Made by a program: the position numbers and the translations under genes
Part shown: piece by piece, positions 7,371 to 11,334 of the stretch
Layout of the letters: each line of letters opens with the position of its first letter
Numbering within the stretch: position 1 is the first letter of the stretch
Notes under the pieces: generated by a model
What the model was told of the DNA's origin: nothing
Database searches by the model: none
What the model saw: the letters and a program-made list of their open reading frames with translations, nothing else
From: Anaeroplasmataceae bacterium
GTDB lineage: Bacteria; Bacillota_I; Bacilli_A; Acholeplasmatales; Anaeroplasmataceae
Reading direction: 5' to 3'
Assembly: GCA_029050385.1 (NCBI GenBank)
Contig: JAIDMV010000168.1
Coordinates: 1-11,334 of the forward strand
DNA: 11,334 bases

Positions 7371-7406
7371 AAGGCTCTTTGATTAATCATCCAAGAGCCT
7401 TTTTTA
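7371..7406 (+). terminator. Rho-independent terminator between converging genes
   Basis: A perfect 7-bp stem GGCTCTT/AAGAGCC (7373-7379 and 7393-7399) with a 13-base loop is followed by seven T residues on the plus strand, 20 bases after the acyltransferase stop. On the minus strand the same stem is followed by TTTTG, so it may also work, less strongly, for the opposing xyl operon; no other terminator for that operon is seen. Confidence 0.88.
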
Positions 7407-7434
7407 TCTTTTACAATTGAAAGGTGTATATCAC

Positions 7435-8280
7435 CTATTGCTCATCAGAATTACTGTAATCTAAGCACGCTTCTTCTTTACACTCAAAAAGAGATTCATA
7501 TTTCCACTTTTTACTTTTGAGCATAATCACACCTGAAATTACATAAATAGAATGTACAGCAACAAGCATAACCATATTTCCTATCGTTCCATCCACTGTT
7601 TGCGCAGTAGCGGCAGAGCTTGACACAATAGCCCAAAATCCAGTGAATAGATCTTCCAAAAAATGAATGATAATACATACCCATACATTGCGTGTTCTTA
7701 AATAAACCGCACATAGATAAAATCCTGCCATAAATGTGAAAAGTACCTGCCCAATCGTTGTTATCAATGTGTTCGGTGTAGTAATAAGGTTGAGAAAATG
7801 TCTTAACCCAAAAATAATGGAAGATATAAGTGTTGCCACCCAAATAAAACTTTTTTTATTTTTCCAGCTATCAAGCATTTGCGTAAACATTGCACCACGA
7901 AACAAAAATTCTTCACTAACAGCAATCGCAAGATTATAGAAAATAAAACCTATAACCGTTGAAGCAGATGGCGTTATATCAGGCTTATCATAACTGAATA
8001 TAAAAGCCATTACTGCACAAATTAGACCTACCAACCCAAAAGTAAATAGACCTTTAAAAAGACCTTTGCACTGTAATGTAAAAGGGATTTTATGATAAAT
8101 AATAAAGCATACTGCAATAACGATTAAGAGTGTAATTGTATATTTTATCGTGCTTGCCCAATAGAAAGGTAACTTATATAAAAGCGGATATGTTATGCCC
8201 CATACTAATGGCATCGCTATTGCAAAAAGAAGGATTGAAAATAAAATAGGAAATTTGGCTATTTTTTTCATACTACTCAT
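7435..8280 (-). CDS. CPBP-family (CAAX/Abi) intramembrane glutamic protease
   Basis: A membrane-embedded protease of the family that includes Rce1-type CAAX proteases and bacterial Abi/bacteriocin-immunity proteins. Seen: 281 residues with about seven to eight hydrophobic spans. The three family motifs are EEFLFRG (Glu123, Glu124, Arg128), FGLRHFLN (Phe157, His161) and IIIHFLED (His206), which hold the catalytic Glu and metal/water-binding His residues. The C-terminus (about 255-281) is charged and acidic. The start is ATG 7 bases after the esterase stop, with no strong ribosome binding site, so translation is probably coupled; an in-frame ATG at codon 4 is an alternative. Last gene of the xylBA operon. 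No bacteriocin precursor or sensor kinase is nearby, so an immunity role is not supported; the substrate is unknown. Confidence 0.85.
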   Translation of the reverse strand: MSSMKKIAKFPILFSILLFAIAMPLVWGITYPLLYKLPFYWASTIKYTITLLIVIAVCFIIYHKIPFTLQCKGLFKGLFTFGLVGLICAVMAFIFSYDKPDITPSASTVIGFIFYNLAIAVSEEFLFRGAMFTQMLDSWKNKKSFIWVATLISSIIFGLRHFLNLITTPNTLITTIGQVLFTFMAGFYLCAVYLRTRNVWVCIIIHFLEDLFTGFWAIVSSSAATAQTVDGTIGNMVMLVAVHSIYVISGVIMLKSKKWKYESLFECKEEACLDYSNSDEQ

Positions 8281-8287
8281 GTTGCTT

Positions 8288-9046
8288 TTAATCTAATATA
8301 TGGTATAAGAAATGTGGAGTCTGTTCTAACCAACTAGGCCAATCATGTGGACGATCATATCCCCAATAATCGAACCATGCAGGAACAGAATGACGACTAA
8401 ATTCAAAGTCTAGTGCTCTTGTATCATTTAAGCATTCTTCTTCCCATGCTCCTTGGCCAACACAGACAATAATTCTTGCTCTACGATACAAATCTAAATA
8501 AGGATGATTCATATCCATACAACGCATAGAATCTAACGGAGAATTTAAGAAAGTCAAATCATCAGCATAATTCTTAAAGAAGAACCCGGAATGATAAATT
8601 CCAGAAAGTGCTAAAACAGCGTCAAAAATATCTGGCTTTCTCATAAAGAAATTCATAGCATGATATGCTCCCATAGAGCATCCAAAAGCAAGAATTCCAG
8701 AAGCTACACCTCCGCCATTCCCATAGGTATTAATCTCATAGACACGGTGCACTATTTCATTAATAATATAATTGAAATATGCCTCCTGTGCTTCAATTCT
8801 CCACCGAGGGTTCTTATTCACATCACTCCAAGATTCTCCATCAATAGAATCCACACAAAAAACTTGTATTTTCCCTTGGTCAATATACCAACGCATTGCC
8901 TCAATTAGTCCTCGATTTTCATAATCGAAAAATCTTCCGTTTTGACAAGGAAAAGCTATGCAAGGCTTTCCTGCATGACCAAACACCTTATACTCCATAT
9001 CTCTTCCTAGAGTAGGACTATATTCTCTATAATACTCTACCTTCAT
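8288..9046 (-). CDS. Alpha/beta-hydrolase fold esterase (putative esterase family, COG4947-like)
   Basis: A probable cytosolic serine esterase. Seen: 252 residues, no signal peptide or membrane span. The nucleophile elbow is GCSMGAYHA (122-130, Ser124), a GxSxG motif. The C-terminal histidine is probably His234 in YDRPHDWPSWLEQ. The acid residue is not obvious: Glu202/Glu203 or Asp208 in the segment after strand RIIVCVGQG are candidates. FPCQNGRFFDYENRG (32-46) is the likely oxyanion-hole loop. The start is supported by GAGG 7 bases upstream; the gene begins 15 bases after xylA and ends 7 bases before the protease gene. Its place in a xylose operon suggests removal of acyl groups from xylose or xylo-oligosaccharide derivatives, but this is inference. 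Other ester or thioester substrates, such as S-formylglutathione-type compounds, are possible. Confidence 0.75.
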   Translation of the reverse strand: MKVEYYREYSPTLGRDMEYKVFGHAGKPCIAFPCQNGRFFDYENRGLIEAMRWYIDQGKIQVFCVDSIDGESWSDVNKNPRWRIEAQEAYFNYIINEIVHRVYEINTYGNGGGVASGILAFGCSMGAYHAMNFFMRKPDIFDAVLALSGIYHSGFFFKNYADDLTFLNSPLDSMRCMDMNHPYLDLYRRARIIVCVGQGAWEEECLNDTRALDFEFSRHSVPAWFDYWGYDRPHDWPSWLEQTPHFLYHILD

Positions 9047-9061
9047 ATACTACCTCATTCA

Positions 9062-10366
9062 TTAAATATATTGATTTAAAATTGCCTCAAGCCATTCTTG
9101 ACGTCCTGATGCATTTTCAATTTGGTCATGAGCTAAGGCATACTCACTTAATTCTTCTAAGGTCACTTTCTTATCTGCAATTTTCTTACCAATACCTGTT
9201 GTATAGGATTGATAACGCTCTGCCTTAAAGTTTTCAAACACTTTATCCTCTAGCAATTTTGCAGCAATACGTAAGCCTCTTGCGAAGGTATCCATACCAG
9301 CAATATAAGAGATAAATAAATCCTCATCTGTAAAGCTTTGACGACGCACCTTAGCATCAAAGTTTAAACCACCTGTACCTAAACCACCATTTAATAAAAC
9401 CTCATACATTGCTAGGATAGCATCATAAAGATTTGTTGGAAATTGATCTGTATCCCAGCCTAAAAGCATATCTCCTTGGTTGGCATCAATTGATCCTAAT
9501 ACGCCATTAATTCTAGCAACATTTAGTTCATGATTGAAGGTATGAATGGCTAAAGTTGCATGATTTGCCTCAATATTCATTTTAAAATCTTTTTCTAAGC
9601 CATAGGTTCTTAAGAAACCTAATACAGTTTGAACATCAAAATCATATTGATGCTTTGTTGGCTCCTTTGGTTTTGGTTCAATTAAAAGCTGTGCGTTTAA
9701 ACCAATCTTTTTATTATAATCTCTTGCAAGAGTTAAAAGAGTTGCATAATGGTCAAGTTCTTGTTTCACATCTGTATTTAATAATGTATCATAACCTTCT
9801 CTTCCACCCCAGAAGACATAGTTCTTACCACCAAGCTTCTTTGTAGTATCCATAGCTTTTTTGATTTGAGCTGCAGCATAGGCAAAAACATCAGCATTAG
9901 GGCTTGTACCTGCACCTGCTAAATATCTCTTATGGTTAAAGCAGTTTGCAGTTCCCCATAAACATTTGATATTCGTACCCTTCATCTTTTCTAGCACATA
10001 ATCTGAAACCTTATCTAACGCCTCATTAGATTCCTTTAATGTTGGCATCTCAGGTGCTAAATCACGGTCATGGAAACAAAAATATTCAATACCAAGCTTG
10101 TCCATAAATTCAAAGCCTGCATCTACCTTTTGATATGCTTCCTGTAAAGGATCACTATCCTCAAAGGTTCTTACCATTGTGTTAGAACCAAATTGATCAG
10201 ATCCCTTAGCACATAAAGTATGCCACCAACTCATAGCAAACTTTAAATGCTCATGCATAGGCTTACCTAAAATCACTTCATCTTTGTTGTAATACTTAAA
10301 AGCTAAAGGATTGGTTGACTTTGGTCCTTCATATGCGATTTTTCCCACTTTAAAATATTCTTTCAT
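9062..10366 (-). CDS. xylA: Xylose isomerase
   Basis: Converts D-xylose to D-xylulose in the cytoplasm, the first step of the isomerase route; it needs two divalent metal ions. Seen: 434 residues, the size of the longer class II enzymes of Firmicutes and Bacteroidetes. Catalytic FCFHDRDLAPE (His99, Asp102), substrate-shaping FWGGREGYD (Trp186), metal ligands LLIEPKPKEP (Glu230, Lys232), IEANHATLA (Glu266, His269), SIDANQGD (Asp294), GWDTDQFPTN (Asp305, Asp307) and NFDAKVRRQS (Asp337) are all present, so the enzyme should be active. A strong AGGAGG lies 8 bases before the ATG and overlaps the stop of xylB, 12 bases upstream. It follows xylB, whereas the reverse order xylA-xylB is more familiar. 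The promoter lies outside the window. Confidence 0.98.
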   Translation of the reverse strand: MKEYFKVGKIAYEGPKSTNPLAFKYYNKDEVILGKPMHEHLKFAMSWWHTLCAKGSDQFGSNTMVRTFEDSDPLQEAYQKVDAGFEFMDKLGIEYFCFHDRDLAPEMPTLKESNEALDKVSDYVLEKMKGTNIKCLWGTANCFNHKRYLAGAGTSPNADVFAYAAAQIKKAMDTTKKLGGKNYVFWGGREGYDTLLNTDVKQELDHYATLLTLARDYNKKIGLNAQLLIEPKPKEPTKHQYDFDVQTVLGFLRTYGLEKDFKMNIEANHATLAIHTFNHELNVARINGVLGSIDANQGDMLLGWDTDQFPTNLYDAILAMYEVLLNGGLGTGGLNFDAKVRRQSFTDEDLFISYIAGMDTFARGLRIAAKLLEDKVFENFKAERYQSYTTGIGKKIADKKVTLEELSEYALAHDQIENASGRQEWLEAILNQYI

Positions 10367-10378
10367 CTTTTCTTCCTC

Positions 10379-11230
10379 CTATATTTCAAAAGCTTTTTTA
10401 TAATATTTTTTTAAACTTAAATACGCATCTTTATAGAGTTCATACCCTTTTGAATACTCCTCTATCCACTTTACATTAGGTTGTGTAACATCTAATACCT
10501 TTATAATTTTATCTGTTGCCTCCTTGATGGTTGGGTAAACATGGTCAGCAACCATTGCGAGAATTGCAACTCCTAAGGCTCCACCCTCATCTTGAACAAT
10601 CCGTTCAATTGATGTATTAAAGGCTGAAGCTAAAATAGTTCTCCAAAGAGTTCCTTTTGCCCCTCCACCAGAGGCTCTAATATGATATTGCTGTTTTGGT
10701 AGCAAGCTATAACAATCCTTAAGACTATAGCTAACTCCTTCTAATACAGCTCTTATTATATCAGAATCTTTAGTGTTTTGTCTAATACCAATAAATGTTC
10801 CTGAAGCATAAGGATCTAAATGTGGTGTTCTTTCCCCATTCAAATAGGGCAAATAAATTAATCCGTTAGCAAGTGGTTTAGAAGCACTAGCCTTTTCATT
10901 TAAAGTGTTATAATCTGTACTTTCAAATAGCGTTTCTTTTAACCACTTATAGGAAAGTCCACAGCCATTGGTAACTCCCATAATATGGTAGGTATTTGGA
11001 ACAGCATGCATAAATATTTGTAATGGATTGTCCTCTACATCCTCTTTATGAATTGGAGAAAAAACAACACCAGAAGAGCCTAAAACTAAACTTAGATCTC
11101 CACGTTCAATAATGCCATTTCCTATCGCTGCAGCAGCCTGGTCTCCAGCTCCACCTACAACAAAGCAGTTTTCACTCAAGCCTAATTCTTCTGCTAATTC
11201 CTTTTTTATGTAACCACTAATTTCAATAGA
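10379..11230 (-). CDS. xylB: Xylulokinase, C-terminal part (truncated by the contig end)
   Basis: Phosphorylates D-xylulose to xylulose-5-phosphate, which enters the pentose phosphate pathway. Seen: about 283 residues of a FGGY-family kinase usually near 500, so the N-terminal sugar-binding half is missing. The fragment begins in homologous sequence (SIEISGYIKKELAEELGL) before GGAGDQAAAA, whose Asp is the expected catalytic base. LGSSGVVF, YLPYLNGERTPHLDP, ASGGGAKGTLWR and QDEGGALGVA of the ATP-binding domain follow. A TTG codon at 11177-11179 opens a shorter frame but is internal, not a start, because homology continues upstream of it. An in-frame TAA at 11231-11233 lies next to the adapter junction and is more likely poor sequence than a real stop. 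Assigned xylB rather than another FGGY kinase because it abuts xylA. Confidence 0.9.
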   Translation of the reverse strand, partial: SIEISGYIKKELAEELGLSENCFVVGGAGDQAAAAIGNGIIERGDLSLVLGSSGVVFSPIHKEDVEDNPLQIFMHAVPNTYHIMGVTNGCGLSYKWLKETLFESTDYNTLNEKASASKPLANGLIYLPYLNGERTPHLDPYASGTFIGIRQNTKDSDIIRAVLEGVSYSLKDCYSLLPKQQYHIRASGGGAKGTLWRTILASAFNTSIERIVQDEGGALGVAILAMVADHVYPTIKEATDKIIKVLDVTQPNVKWIEEYSKGYELYKDAYLSLKKYYKKAFEI

Positions 11231-11237
11231 TTATAAT

Positions 11238-11334
11238 CTGTCTATTATAAACATCTGACGATGACGACGATCTTACGCGTGTAGATCTCGTTGGTCGCCT
11301 TATCATTAAAAAAAAATGGGGGGGGGGGGGGGGG
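11238..11334 (+). other. Sequencing adapter read-through (Illumina Nextera) plus poly-A and poly-G
   Basis: Not genomic. In order: a near-match to the Tn5 mosaic end CTGTCTCTTATACACATCT (11238-11256), a near-match to GACGCTGCCGACGA (11257-11270), the 8-base index TCTTACGC (11271-11278), a near-match to the complement of the P5 sequence, GTGTAGATCTCG then GTGGTCGCCGTATCATT (11279-11307), nine A (11308-11316), one T, and 17 G (11318-11334). Six bases differ from the known adapter, all C to A or G to T. The final poly-G is the no-signal call of two-colour Illumina instruments. Adapter sequences are recalled from knowledge of the kit; the match is unmistakable. Confidence 0.97.

Noticed and set aside
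7511..7843. Minus-strand 110-codon frame inside the CPBP protease gene
   Set aside because: Out-of-frame shadow; the overlapping frame carries all CPBP motifs.
7435..8280. Bacteriocin self-immunity role for the CPBP protein
   Set aside because: No small double-glycine peptide, peptide exporter or two-component system is nearby; context is a xylose operon.
1..11237. CRISPR arrays, insertion sequences, prophage genes, tRNA or rRNA genes
   Set aside because: Reading both strands I saw no direct-repeat arrays, transposase motifs, phage proteins or RNA gene signatures; intergenic space is very small.
11308..11334. Poly-A then poly-G tract as a G-quadruplex or telomere-like end
   Set aside because: It follows directly on Illumina adapter sequence and is the instrument's no-signal output.

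Overview
The window comes from an AT-rich genome, roughly one third G+C by eye, with Bacillota-style signals: strong purine-rich ribosome binding sites, TTGACA/TATAAT-type promoters and hairpin-plus-U-tract terminators. The gene set and protein character (PotA with a helical insertion, class II xylose isomerase, GT8 and flippase-like envelope genes) fit a gut Firmicute, possibly Erysipelotrichia. That placement is an inference and not proven by any single gene. All genes but one are on the minus strand. The window is one end of a draft contig: bases from about 11238 onward are Illumina Nextera adapter read-through followed by poly-A and poly-G, not genome.

Layout from left to right. (1) 15-4243, minus: a complete polyamine importer operon potA-potB-potC-potD, with every junction overlapping (25, 4 and 17 bp). 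Its promoter is at about 4358-4385, immediately beyond the terminator of the next operon. Its leader of about 110 nt has odd features: a GTG start for potA, a good Shine-Dalgarno sequence far upstream, a hairpin, and a possible 21-codon leader ORF. (2) 4447-6415, minus: a two-gene operon for a flippase-like multi-spanning membrane protein (LPG_synthase_TM type) and a family 8 glycosyltransferase, ended by a terminator at about 4403-4434. (3) 6558-7352, plus: a PlsC-type lysophospholipid acyltransferase, divergent from (2). The 142-bp gap holds two face-to-face promoters with identical hexamers and several inverted repeats. Together (2) and (3) look like an envelope lipid/glycolipid locus. (4) 7435-11230, minus: xylulokinase xylB (5' end missing), xylose isomerase xylA, an alpha/beta-hydrolase esterase and a CPBP-family membrane protease, tightly spaced as one operon. 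It converges on the acyltransferase at a shared terminator near 7371-7406.

Functionally the window combines polyamine uptake, envelope lipid modification and the two core steps of xylose use (xylose to xylulose to xylulose-5-phosphate). I see no RNA genes, CRISPR arrays, insertion sequences or prophage genes. No clearly new system is apparent. The best leads are the pot operon leader, the extra helical segment in PotA, the symmetrical divergent promoter region, the variant HX5D motif of the acyltransferase, and the esterase/protease pair appended to the xylose operon.
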